Positions 11,248 to 22,958 of a stretch of DNA of 64,000 bases are shown piece after piece. The notes under the pieces were generated by a model that was not told the DNA's origin, searched no databases, and saw nothing but the letters and a program-made list of their open reading frames with translations. The translations under genes and the position numbers were made by a program. The DNA lies in assembly GCA_025602915.1 (NCBI GenBank), contig JAHLJZ010000054.1, positions 62,001 to 126,000 of the forward strand. Direction: 5' to 3'. The DNA comes from Paraphysoderma sedebokerense (taxonomy: Eukaryota > Blastocladiomycota > Physodermatomycetes > Physodermatales > Physodermataceae). Position 1 is the stretch's first letter. Each line of letters begins with the position of its first letter.

Positions 11248-14200
11248 TTAAACTCCTATACTGGCAACTTCGGCATTCACGTGCTTCCTTGACCGACTTT
11301 TCCAAACTTTCTCTTGTATCATTCTAAACTCCTTACACACCATATCTCGCTCTTGAACACAACCTAATGAGTCATGAATTCGGGCTTGTAGGTACAACGT
11401 ATCTAAAAGCTGTTGGTATGATGTAACTTGTCGGAATGCTGCATGGCGAAGTGAAGTTGGTCATATGAGAATAGATGATTTGTAGATAGCAATGAAGCAT
11501 GTGGAGAACAACACGGAAATCAGTATCGTGGGCACAAGGAGGCAGAGAGCAAGTTGACTCTTCAACAAACCAGCTGCTGCTTTAGAGAGTGGACTTAAGG
11601 CCTTCTGGAGTGTAATTCTATCGACCTCAAATTCTTGAGATCCTTCCGCATCGTCGCTTACTTCTGAATCACCTTTCCTTGTGTCCAGCGTCTTAGCTGA
11701 CGCCAGGATACATTTTGCATAAACGAGGTGAACTTGTCCGATCACATCAACTGAAGCGTTCGCTAGAGCCTGTATGGAATGCCGGCAAATAAAAGAAAAC
11801 GTTTGAGTTGAACAGGAGACATGGCGCGAAAGGAGCAATTAGAATAAACGAACCTCCGGTACGACACTTTCCACCAAGTCAGTGGCCTCACCCACTAAGC
11901 GCAACGAAACTAGAACATCAGCTAATTTCGTAATGCTGATCCATAATAACATATTCAAGCAATATTTTTTACAAAGTGATATCGATATGAACAACACAGG
12001 CAGTGCTGATATAGGTGAATTAGAGTCCTATTGCGGGCAAGACAGAAAGTCGACATGTGGCGAAACGACGGATGTAAGTAATGATGAATTTCAGATATCA
12101 TAAAACAGAGGAGCAAAAAAAATATAATCACGTACCATATGAATATCTGCCAGTTTATGCAGATTCTTGATGCAGTAGTTCTCATGTTGCGGATAATTAT
12201 TCGTAATATCGTGTAATGTGTCACATAGTATATCGTATGCCTAAATATGTACCAATATACTTAGCCTCACTTTGATGATACAAATCCGTGCATATATTTC
12301 GAATATTACCTTAGTAGATTGTCCGCTTAAATGATGATAGGCCGCCAGGTGCAGTCGAAATTCGTAATCCGAGGTTTTGTCATTCTGAGAAATTGCTCGG
12401 AATGTTGTCAAGAGAGATTTCAGTGATGCCAAGTCCTCGCTGAATAAGGTATCATTTCAGACAAAAATTCAATGAATACATCGCATAATGCAGAACTTAA
12501 TGCCATAATTGACAAAAGATAAATACCGATGGCTATACTTCTCCAATAACACGTTCGACAGACTCTGGGTCAGTTGTGATACTGCGTTGGATGAACCGAG
12601 AGACGATTTTAATCCTTTCTGCAGTACTAAAACGGCGTCGTCATAGTTTCCTCGCGACAATGCCTGATATGAATTGAAAACGAGAAGAATGTATATGTGA
12701 GTCCGGTCTTCAAGTATGAGTGAAAAATGAATTAAATTGATTACCTGACTAGCTAAATCAGAAATCAAGACAACCCTGTCTTCAGCAGGTAATTTTTCTC
12801 CATTCTGAATCAATACTAACTGACTATACAGAGAGGCCAAAGCATCATTACCTGACAGGAAGTTGCATGAGTACCGTGTTTTAACAGAAGAATGAATATG
12901 ATGTACCAAGTTTGTTCCATATTGAAGCCTGCTCCAAATGTGAAATAGCTTGCTGATTATCTAGATGACGATCATTATTGATTATATCGCTTCTAAATAA
13001 AGATTCAAATGCTTCAACGGGTGAATGGTGCTACATTCACAACAGCCAAAAATTGCGGCAACGTCAGGTCAGCCTTGGCTCTTTCCTTCTAAATTCAAAC
13101 GACAAAGAGAGTCGACAGAAAACAGACTTTTGTCATAGCATGCTCGGCCGCAATGACATAACTTTGACTTCTCATATCTGCTAATCCCAATTCTTTGGTA
13201 CGATCCGCTAAATCATCCAGCAACATCTTTTGTTTACGGTCTGTCATATCTTTCCCTTGAAACAGATACATCAGGCTTTAAGAACGAATATTACTAGTCT
13301 GTCATTTTAAAATTGTACATGATTGAGAATAGATGGTCAAATAAGTGAGGATATCTTACTTTACGGCATAGTTTAGACATGTGGCATCTTTGTCGATCAA
13401 GGCTCTATCAATGCATCCGTTCAACGCCTAGATAACCGAAACGGAAACACCATCAAAAATCTGTCAGAGGATAGCATTCAAAAAGAAATTAAACAGGGTA
13501 ATCGCGGATACAAACCGCCATGGCCTTTTCTTTATGGTTAAATTTGTGGTGCAGCAACGCTAATTTCATCATTGCGTACGGCAGTACTTTGTTTTCAGGA
13601 CTAGTTAGTCATATCAAGTAATAGCGTGAATACCAAATCATCAGAGCAAAGCATTTTGACGATGAATAAAATAAAATGTCCTCACTTGTTGCCAGCACAA
13701 AGATCGATAAAGCGATGCAACTGGTCTACCGCGACTTGATATTCTCCGATATTTGTGGCATTAAGAGATCTGAGTTACAATATCAACATGTTAGATTTTG
13801 ATTTTACGCTCCAAGTCGAAAGATAACTCAAACGTCAGTAACAAATGAATATGATAGAGACGCACGTTGCTAAAGAAACTTTGTACGCTTCCGGTACATT
13901 TTGCGCAATAGCATTTAGTTGCTGCTGCAGGTTTAGTGGTTCAAAACTTGCTCCTTCTGTCGAAACTACATATCAGAAATATACTCGAGACCTTTGCACC
14001 GTATGAAAGAGAACGCTTACCATCAAGCAAATCCAATTGTTTATCTATTAATCGTTCGGCATCGTACGCCGGAAGAGCAGTTTTAACTATTTCAAGTCAA
14101 AGATTGAAGACATTAGCACACCGATCTAAATTGCGTATCGATGGGTGAGTCGTTAGACGTACCATGCCCTTCGGGGTGTGGAAAGACTTCAGGTGCAAGC

Positions 14201-15227
14201 ACCGGCCCCACGTAATCAAGAAAGGCTCGATAAAGTTTAGTGTAATCGTCAAACATAAGTTTCATTGTCTCAATCTTCGCTTTGTAGACATACGATCCCA
14301 TGATGCTGTTTTTAACCTGCAATCGCATCGCGAAGAAAGTGGATCATGAATTTGCATTCGTTCATAAAGTCAGCAAGATAAAGTAGATGAGAATGAGGAT
14401 ATTAAAGTGATACAATACCAGATATGTTCGACTGTCACTCTACATAGCGCCAATACGAACCGTAAGATTTCACTTTTCATCTCAAAGGTACCTAAAAATC
14501 ACATACCGGATCTTGTATATTCTCCGGCTCAAATAGTCCATTCAATTCGACTAGCGAGAGCAACCGGATTTTGTCAAATAAAAAAACATTCATTCTTTAG
14601 TACCCAATATTTCGGTAACGAGGACTGGGACGGAAGCCAAACCATTCAGAAAGTCGTACAAGGACCCTACTTGGGCTACATCAGACGCCTACGAACAAGA
14701 AGCATGTAAAGAATGCATATTTCAATTAACTTAATACGGCAATTTACTACAATGTTGTAACATGTTAAAGTGTGGCTACGAACCTTTACTTTCAACAAGT
14801 CGGCTACGGAGTCTTGATGTGTGCTATCCATGATTCGCTCAAAAATAGAGAGAAAATCAGAGAAGATTGGCTCACTGCACTCATGATCATCCTGTTATTT
14901 GCATGCAGGGCAATTAAATTATATATACGAGTGAAAATGACAGTCAGATCTCACTTCAGAACGCGAATATCATTGAATCGTTGGGATGTGGACAGTTGAA
15001 ACCACATAACTGCATCTGCACAACATTGATTGCGACTTCAGAGGCAAAAACCACATAGACATAATACACACCTGTATCTTCTTCAGCAGTAATAAAGCCA
15101 ATTTGTTTCGGTAATCGGGATTAAATGAGGAGGTACAATAGATCTGAATGAGAATGAGCACGCAAATCTTATGTGGAGTAAGGAATTTCGGCGCCGTGTC
15201 AGGGTATATCTGGACCGTCTGATCCAT
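11248..15227 (-). CDS. APC5: Anaphase-promoting complex subunit 5 (APC5)
   Basis: TPR scaffold subunit of the anaphase-promoting complex/cyclosome, the ubiquitin ligase that triggers anaphase. The N-terminus (MDQTVQIYPDTAPKFLTPHK, then ICVLILIQIYC) matches the APC5 start, where a TPYKIAVLVLL-like stretch is conserved. The central ANAPC5 domain reads LPYAMMKLALLHHKF with a following partner helix ending DATCLNYAVK. Downstream TPR exons include EFRLHLAAYHHLSGQS, a Gln/Leu-rich block near 12700 and the last exon (about 11460-11248), which ends RKHVNAEVASIGV. There are at least a dozen small introns, and not every junction was resolved. The length is roughly 750-800 aa, usual for APC5. The 113-bp tandem duplication begins about 100 bp upstream of the start codon. 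Confidence 0.8.
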
Positions 15228-15327
15228 GGTGTTGCAGAAATACTGTACAGATATGAAAAAACCGTTGTAACTTCAATAATAGAGGAGGGTTGAAGGAACA
15301 TGAACTCGAAGTGGCTGAATGATGTGG

Positions 15328-15553
15328 TTCCCTCGGACAACAGCAGGAATGAGCCGTCTGTCTCTATTGCCGCAACGACAAAGTAGATTGTATATAGAAT
15401 AAATCGTTACATCTCTAGAACGCAAGAAACATTGAGTTATTTCCCTCGGACAACAGCAGGAATGAGCCGTCTGTCTCTATTGCTGCAACGACACAGTAGA
15501 TTGTATATAGAATAAATCGTTACATCTCTAGAACGCAAGAAACATTGAGTTAT
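15328..15553. repeat. 113-bp tandem duplication
   Basis: Two head-to-tail copies, 15328-15440 and 15441-15553, each beginning TTCCCTCGGACAACAGCAGG and ending ATTGAGTTAT. I count only two mismatches between them. Each copy carries a TTGTATATAGAATAAA-like AT element. The array lies between the 3' end of RAC1 and the start of APC5, in the probable APC5 promoter or 5' UTR. Near-identity points to a recent duplication. Confidence 0.92.
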
Positions 15554-15974
15554 GTAGGCGAAAGTTAATATCTCACGATACAATTCACCAATAAAGACAT
15601 ATCTGTCCCGGATGATATGCTTAAGTGCCAGGCCTGAGCAATTTATCATGAAACTTTTCTTTTTTTTTGACCGCAAGCTAATCAATCTCATTAACAACAT
15701 ATAAATGACACAAAATAAACACATTTCATTCCTACTACAAAAGACGAACAAAAATAGAAATATATAGAAACGACACAGGAAAAGTTTCTAAAGAATACCC
15801 TTGCTTCCCGACTTTATGGTATCTTCGTGAATTAAAAATAATATGTCTTTGATAAATCTTTCCAACTAAAGTCGATTAGATATAACCCATATACCGTTTT
15901 AGTACAAACCCTTTCCCACATTACGGTATATCCACTGTTCCAACATCTTTGTTCGCCAAAAATTGATAACACAT
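15554..15974. other. Intergenic, RAC1 3' flank
   Basis: Between the duplication and the RAC1 stop. AT-rich with short ORFs on the minus strand that show no family features. It probably includes the RAC1 3' UTR. Confidence 0.4.
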
Positions 15975-17295
15975 TTACATAACGATACATCCCTTCTTTC
16001 GCTTTTTCGGAACAACAGGGCAAAGTACGGCACGGATAGCTTCATCGAAAACGTTCTTCAATCCTTTTTGAGTCAATGCAGAACATTCCAAATATTTAAC
16101 AGCTCCGATTTCCTTGGCCATTTGTAATCCTTGCGGATAGGTGATAGGCGCCATACGCTTTTCTCTCAATTTATCTATGGTTTCTTTATCTTCTCGTAAA
16201 TCCAATTTGGTTCCGACGAGAATAATGGGTGTGTTCGGAGCATGATGAGAAATTTCGGGGTACCACTTTAATGTTTGAAAAGGAAGGAGAACAACATGAA
16301 AGAGTTAATGGTCAATTGAGTTTTCAAATCACAATCATTTAAAAGATATCGAAACAAATAAAAATTTCCATCGACGGTGAAGCAGATTGCACCAAGGTTT
16401 GGAAAGAACCCAATGCAACAGCACTGCTATGCTTAATTCTAGCCAATAAGCGAAAACAATGCAGCAAATAGATGAATTACCTTTGTTCTCACGTTTTCGA
16501 ATGAAGGAGGAGACACCAATGAAAAACAAATTAAGAATACATCGGTTTGAGGGTACGAAAGAGGACGTAGACGATCGTAATCTTCTTGACCAGCTGTATC
16601 CCACAAACCTAAGTTGATAGGTTTTCCGTCCACCATGACATTAGCGGAATAGTTGTCAAAGCTGGGTATTTGCAAATGATTTTAATCGATGAAACCGGGT
16701 AACGGATATTCAAAGTGGAGCATGTTGTAAACAGTGTCATAAGAGCACCAAATTCGGGTTGATGAGTGAATAGAACAAGGTGTATAAATTACAGAGGGAA
16801 CATATGAGACGGAGCTTATTAGACACAGCAACATGGAAATTGCTTAGCAGAGGGTCTAAAAATAAACTTACACAGTGGGAATATACTCTCCGGGGAAAGC
16901 GTTGGTTGTATAACTGATGAGTAAACATGTTTTACCGACGGCACTAAACAATTAAAAGGCGGATAGGAAATTTAAAACAAACACCGGATGCGGATGAATG
17001 AATAAGAAGTCGTGGTTAGCATCCTCCTTTAAATTTACAATAGACCTCAAAAAACACTGAATTCTACTCCACGGTGAAATGCAAATAATAACTGCGTGGA
17101 TACATGAATATTGTTTATATAACCCTTGCATTCTATTCACCATGAAGCCGGAATGTATCATTCTCTGTTCGTGTTTTTCACATCACCAACACGAAAAACA
17201 CAACGAATTTCTGACTCAACCTTCACCACAGCAACACAGACGATAGAAAAAGTACATACCCATCACCGACTACAACACATTTGATAGCCTGCATG
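15975..17295 (-). CDS. RAC1: Rho-family GTPase Rac
   Basis: Membrane switch that controls actin and polarised growth. Exon 1 ([13 protein letters not shown]-type start at 17295) splices to [20 protein letters not shown], completing the P-loop GDGAVGKT. The switch I effector region [10 protein letters not shown] and switch [15 protein letters not shown] follow. Then come the Rho insert ([14 protein letters not shown]), the base-recognition motifs TKLD and CSAL, a polybasic tail (PKKRKKG) and the CAAX box CIVM. Length is about 192 aa, normal for Rac. [20 protein letters not shown] and the effector loop fit Rac better than Cdc42 or RhoA. All catalytic residues look intact. The CAAX ends in Met, which usually favours farnesylation over the geranylgeranylation of Leu-ending Rac proteins. 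Confidence 0.94.
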
Positions 17296-17732
17296 GTTTA
17301 CTGAGTGGAAATAGAAAATTGGAGGGAATGAGCTAAGAGGGATACAAAAACCTGTGTTAGCGAGGGAGCGTGTTTAGCATTGGTTCAGAGTGTGAATTGA
17401 GCATGAGCGACGACGACATGCAGACGAGGAGACATACCGGATGCGACAACAGACGGGGTGGCAGAGTGTATCTAACAGAGAGGAGAATGAATTCACAGAC
17501 AAGGAAGTCCCGGGGAATGATGATGTTTTCGGCCACCGCGGAAAGCGTCGCACAACTTTTGGCCTTGGCACGTGACCTGGCAATTTATCATTTTTGCTTC
17601 CTCGCGATATCATATCGAACCGGGAATTGACTTATTGAATATTTGAATATCTGAATTTAGCACATATATTTAATTGTAACCACAATAAGCAAGGCAATTC
17701 AATCAACTGTTACTGCCGTTCAATCCCTACAG
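17296..17732. other. RAC1 upstream region, TRM1 3' flank
   Basis: Between the RAC1 start and the TRM1 stop, both on the minus strand. A CACGTG lies at 17569-17574, about 275 bp upstream of RAC1. No coding segment is supported. Confidence 0.4.
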
Positions 17733-20596
17733 TTATTCTAAATCTACCTCAATGGCACCTTCTTGCCCTCCTTGGACGTCTCCAATGCCTCCATTCTCAT
17801 TCACGCCATCCGTATCCACACCTCCTAAGGCACTTTGGGCGCTTCCGGCAATGTCTGTCTCCTTCTTCGACCCTCCTTCATCTTGACGTTGCTTCTTAGT
17901 CGGTCGTGAATCGGATTGTTGGTCAGAATTACCTTTTCTGCTACACCAATGGGTAAAAATAACAATCAATTTGCAGTGCACAAAACATTTCAATCAACAG
18001 TAACAAATAACCTCTTATTTCCTTTCCCAGCTCTAGATTTTGGTCCCCAATTCTTTTCCGGATTTTCCTGGAAGCGTACTAACTTGATCTTTCGAGAAGG
18101 CGGGTTTGCCAGCTTATTGTACTTGAAATTAACTTCAATACTATATTCAGGAGCCAAAAACTCTGGTCAATATCCTAAAATTTTTTTAAAAAAAAACGAT
18201 GTAATCGAGGAACTGACCTGGACTCAGACGATAGAATTTTCTCTTGGGGTGTGTCAGGTCTAATATTCTTAATTGGTACACGCTTGATCTGTGTCATCCC
18301 AAGTCAAAAGCACGAGCAAATACCGAAAGTTAATGAGCCTATTCACCGCAACTTCAACAACTGACAACATTAAATAACATACATGAGCTCTCATGATATC
18401 CCACATTACGCTCGGTGGCGCGTTTGTCTTAACCGATGATGGGGAAGCATGGGAAATTGAAGCCTCGTATCCAGCATTATAAATTGCCGAGCTATGTCGT
18501 TGATATAAAGTAAGTAATGCTGTGTACACTGGATGCAAAAAAAAAGACGGCTCTAACCATAAATCAAGTAGTGAAATACTGTTGCAATGTAGTGTCGTGG
18601 TTAAATCTCGCAAACCCCAGTACAGAGGAGCTTCAATCTCCTATTTATGACGATTTAAATGTGTTATATTCATCACTGATTTACCCTGTCAAATTTGAGA
18701 AGATAAAGGAAACGGTCTACGTACCTCTGAGATTACAGTCAACATTCCCAACATCCTCGGCTGAGTATGGTATAATTCTTTGGCGTCTTTCACATGCTCG
18801 ATCATTTTTTGCACAAATGATTTATCATGGATTGGACCATTATATATTGGACCGCCAATCTAAATCCACATAGGAAGATTGGAAGGATAGTACATTAGAG
18901 AATTGAAGCGATAATGTCATATAGAACGAGACAAACTTACTTGGAATTTACCACCGCATGTATCACATTCCCGGTTGACTACTGGACCTTGAATTGGCCC
19001 ATATTTGATATTCCCGTTCGGTTGTACTTGTGCTTTTCCCATCGGCTGGAAATGATATGATCGACACCCTTGGCACCAGTAGACATGAGACAATTTGCTA
19101 TTCAAACGAGGGCATCCTGTCAGTGTCGCTTCATGGTACATCGCCTTAACTTAGCGGATAGAGGCGAAATTGCTTTAATTGAAGGGGATTAGACCAACCT
19201 CGCTGTCAATTTCGCTTCGTTTGCTCCTGTGAAAACGCGAACAAAAATGCGAACGTAAAAGTCAATGCTACATGACACTAACGGAACTATGTATTTACGG
19301 TGGCGGGCAGCCGTTGTCATCAGTAAATTCAACACTAATCGCAAAGCCATTTCGTGACAGAAAGAAGATTTGAGTGGAATGCCGCCATACTTCACAAAAC
19401 TATGTGAATGAAAACCAGTTGAATAGGAAGCAGAGATAATTGAGTCAATTCAAATATTCAAACGGAAGAACTGAAATAAAATAAATTACCAGGCTTCAGT
19501 GAAATTCGCGCCTGCAAGTACCTGCATATCCGTACAAGTTACGCATAATAGACCTTTGTATCAAGACTGTTAATTACGACCTATCTGTGACAACTTGAAG
19601 GAAATCAGGCATACCTCCGTCGGCAATGGACATCATGGCCCCATCAATGAATGGTGAAGCAGAACCATACGGATCTAAGTCGATTACATCGAAGTTCTTT
19701 TTGGGTTCTGCGTGACTGTACATCAAGGTGCTAAAAGAGAGGAATCAGCAAACATGTCTATATTCGACATGGGTCAAAATGAAGTAACTTTCAGATATCA
19801 TACTTGGCATCGCTCCGGCTACTCCTTATTAAACCATCGGGCACATTATTAAACTTCATATTCCGCTCAATCGATTTCACTGCATCTTGCTCTAAATCGT
19901 TTGCAATGATGTGTTTGATTCCTTCTATTTCCTTCGAATATCGAACAGAGCGAAGCCCAGTAGCGGCAAGAGCTTCTAGAATTGTGAATTTGTGGTGCTG
20001 CAGGAGGAAATGTGCTCAATATAACGGAGTATTCAACCACATGTATACTCTACTGTAAATATGTTACCTTTGGAGGAGTTGAAATTGTAGTCGAAGAGGC
20101 AGAGGCATTGGAAACTTGTTCAGCGGGTGTCGCAGACGGTGACTCGGAGGGTGTATCTACCAGAACGAACGGACGGAATAGAGTATTATAAAGCCATTAA
20201 CAAACCGCTCATTGCGTCTGTAAATACAACAATAGTGCACTTACCCTCGCCTATCGGCTTTTCCTGCTCCTTCTTTTTCTTCTTCAAAGCGCGTTCAGTC
20301 AATTCTACGTTCCGTATATCCCGCCATGTTTTTATCGCAGCGATTGACATATCCCGGTTGAACTGTTGGACAGGATTATAAAAGACTTCATTTGTGTTTG
20401 GAAACAAAATTGTGGCCTTTCCTTCAGTTATCGTAGTGAATTCTTGGTCTTCGTACGTAACCGTCGAAGAAAGTGTATTCGGGGAGTCGGTGGTCATTGT
20501 AGTGTATGATTTAACAAGGCAATTGAAAGAACGGGAATATATGATGGAATGTACTGTGAGACGTTTAGGAAACAGACAAATCTTAACGAATCGCAT
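17733..20596 (-). CDS. TRM1: tRNA (guanine26-N2)-dimethyltransferase Trm1
   Basis: Methylates G26 of tRNAs to m2,2G using S-adenosylmethionine, in the nucleus and mitochondria. The N-terminal block has [20 protein letters not shown] followed by FNRDMS, and the catalytic segment reads [19 protein letters not shown] further methyltransferase helix is [19 protein letters not shown]. The zinc-binding segment has CPRL, YWCQGC and CDTCGGKF, followed by [11 protein letters not shown]. The tail is Gly/Glu-rich with [14 protein letters not shown], a likely nuclear signal. Two in-frame starts exist: 20596 gives a basic, hydroxyl-rich leader ([17 protein letters not shown]) that looks like a mitochondrial targeting sequence, and 20497 gives [11 protein letters not shown] without it. 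Yeast Trm1 is also made from two starts. A CACGTG at 20645-20650 sits about 50 bp upstream. Confidence 0.9.
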
Positions 20597-20644
20597 ATAG
20601 GTAGAAGATGACTCTAACATGTTCAACAGTATTAATTTGGTGAT

Positions 20645-20650
20645 CACGTG
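20645..20650. promoter_or_regulatory. CACGTG box upstream of TRM1
   Basis: ATCACGTGTA about 50 bp before the first TRM1 start codon (20596) on the minus strand. It has the same core as in the ELF1/FEN, SLU7 and CWC15 promoters. Confidence 0.4.
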
Positions 20651-20961
20651 TAAGTTGTCAAGTGGCGATGCTCGTTGAGTATGGAGTTTGGACAAGTTAT
20701 ACTACTTTACTTGTTTGAAGTAATCTGTTAAATTACCAATATGCTACGAATCGTCTTAAAAATAAAATTAAATGACGAAGATGAGTAGAAAGCAATGATG
20801 GTAATCTTACTTGATCTACCCCTCAGTTCGGTTACCTCGCCACGCCAACTGAAGATCAAGGTCACTGTGTCGTATCTGCAATTCCCTGGGCAAATTAGAA
20901 TACCAAACAAAATGAGCCGATCAATCCATATCAGTGTTACTTGTTTCTACCGTCTGTCATT

Positions 20962-21050
20962 TGCAAAGTCCGGGAATCGAACCCGGGTCTGCCGCGGCCT
21001 GATTACTAAACGTATGGCAGGCGGCAATTATACCACTAAACCAACTTTGC
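20962..21050 (-). tRNA. tRNA-Gly (GCC) with an 18-nt intron
   Basis: Acceptor strands GCAAAGT and ACTTTGC pair fully. The D arm is TGGTTTAGTGGTATAATT, the anticodon stem GCCGC/GCGGC and the loop CTGCCAC with anticodon GCC. The T arm is CCGGGTTCGATTCCCGG. The discriminator base is A. Exons are 21050-21015 and 20996-20962; the 18-nt intron (21014-20997) lies after position 37, the canonical site. Without it the tRNA is 71 nt, normal for Gly. The intron ends CAGGC, which can pair with GCCTG in the anticodon region as tRNA splicing endonuclease substrates require. The gene sits between TRM1 and the phosphatase-fold gene. Confidence 0.93.
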
Positions 21051-21476
21051 ATCTGTGTCGGCTCAGTGATATATGCTACCTGATAATTTGCTTATGCTTG
21101 ATCGAAGAATACGATTGAAAGGATTCAATTTTCTTGTTGAGAAATACTGATCGATACATAAGTCATGATACCACTGTTTTCAATTTATCGAATTTGTATT
21201 ATGTAGGATAACTTGCCTAGCAGTCATCCATTTACTTGCAGATTGAGAAGAATAACTGATTGGTCCCAGTTGTATAAGGTTAGTCTCTATACTCTCTCTG
21301 CTATGTATGTAGATCGAAATGTCGATATGTCAAGTAATCTGCAGTCCGCTCTCCGTTCGCGAGAAGCCTTCGACGCCAGTTCAGCAATCCATATTAAAAC
21401 TGTCTGATTAAAACCGTTTATAGATAGTTTCATTTATCCAAGCTTTACATCTATTTACTTCTGATACCGTTACACT
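21051..21476. other. Intergenic between tRNA-Gly and the phosphatase-fold gene
   Basis: About 425 bp, probably the promoter of the following plus-strand gene and the upstream flank of the tRNA. No coding segment was recognised. Confidence 0.35.
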
Positions 21477-22686
21477 ATGTCGGCTGCCACACTTTCACCG
21501 ACGCCCTTAAAAGCCCTCATCGTTTACTTACCACATATTTCAATGCTCCAGGGGCCCTCTTCCTTGGAAACGGTACTATCGACAACTCCGACGCCACATC
21601 TGGACCAAATCGCACAAGAAGGAGCTTCAGGAGAAGTATATTTTGAATCTAGTCGCAATCAGTCTAAGTGTAACCATGAAATACGGCGGCTTTTGGAGTT
21701 ATTAGGGGTGGTTTATGAGCTGAAAGATGGAGTGGTGAGTTCTGATGTTACTTCTTGGATTAGCAAGATCATTTTGCTGACAGCTTCTGTTAGTTTCATG
21801 TAAATTCAACATTAGGGCAAATGTATTTCACTATTCATTTACTAGTTCCCCATATCAGGGATTTTAAATTTACTTTAATGTTAGGTACAAGAATATCAAA
21901 TTTGCATGCGTTACGAACTCTTCTTCTATACATGATGCTTTTAAACAGCACATGCCGACATTGTTCAATGACTGCAGTTTACTTCCATCTTCTATATTTC
22001 GAACAGATAATACAACGACATTCGACCCAGTGAGTGCCAGCACCCAAATTTATAGCCATTTAAACCAAGTCATGTCGCAAAATGACATTGTCATACTACA
22101 TTGCTCGGATAGACCGTTTTCAGAACCTACGAGCGGGAAAGAATCTTCAGTAACGCCTATAGAGCGAAAAACTGATTTGCTGAAGGTCGTTGATCTAGTC
22201 GTAGATATGATATTTCGAGATGAAGAGGTGCAATCGCGAAAATGGAGTTGGCAGGATTGTTTCAAAGTGTTTGTTGCCGGTTGGGACGACAAAGGCAACT
22301 TGGAAGAAATCGAAAATGCATATGAGAATGTCCAGAAGTCCACCACACAAGAGTTGGGTATCCAGGATGAAGCAGTTGTCGAAATGTTGAAAGTGCTGAA
22401 ACCGACACCATCTCATCGTATGAAGGATGGCAAGCAAGTTCAAGTTGAACGGTGAGGAACCATTCTTACCTAGTGTTCCGCTTGATCAAACCTAAATTGT
22501 CTTCATTCCATAAGAGTACCGTGCACGGCTTTTTATCACCATATCCCATCGGTTCGTCGAGATACGTGCAACAAATTTAATGAATGGGAGGTATCCCAGC
22601 GCGGAGGGAATTTGGGCATCGGGTCATGGCATTTCATGAAGGAAATAGGATTCAAGATGGGAGCGGTAGACAAGTATGGTGCATAA
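21477..22686 (+). CDS. Alkaline-phosphatase/iPGM-fold family protein, function unknown
   Basis: Three exons (21477-21734, 21892-22451, 22515-22686) join in phase to 329 aa. The N-terminal segment ALIVYLPH followed by TPHLDQIAQEGASGEVYF has the layout of alkaline-phosphatase or phosphoglycerate-mutase superfamily proteins (beta strand, then an N-LD-LA-GA helix). However, the usual metal-binding Asp after the first strand is not obvious (LPH instead of DG), which suggests a non-catalytic member. Further on are a DIVILHCSD strand and a C-terminus GGNLGIGSWHFMKEIGFKMG ending VDKYGA. That ending resembles plant proteins annotated as alkaline-phosphatase-like (from memory). Assignment is tentative, and no enzyme activity should be assumed. 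Confidence 0.6.
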
Positions 22687-22958
22687 TTTGGCATAATCTC
22701 ACTTTTAATGATCAGTCGCAAATCGAGACACATTGTAAGCCAGTATAATACTGTTGTAGTAGTGTGTTTCTAAAAATAGACGCGGGATGGATTGCTCCAA
22801 CTCCTGTCAACCGAGTCGTTCTTTGTTTTTCTCACATTTGGAAACCGCTTCGAGGGAATTCGCACGACTACATTTTTCATCCTTTTATAGCCTCGCCATC
22901 CCCTCTCATCTTTACATTTTTCCGATATATTCTCTGTGTATAGCGTTGCCGTTGCATT

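Noticed and set aside
17370-17640. Opposing 80-90-codon frames upstream of RAC1
   Set aside because: They overlap each other on opposite strands, have no known motif, and lie in the RAC1 promoter and leader.
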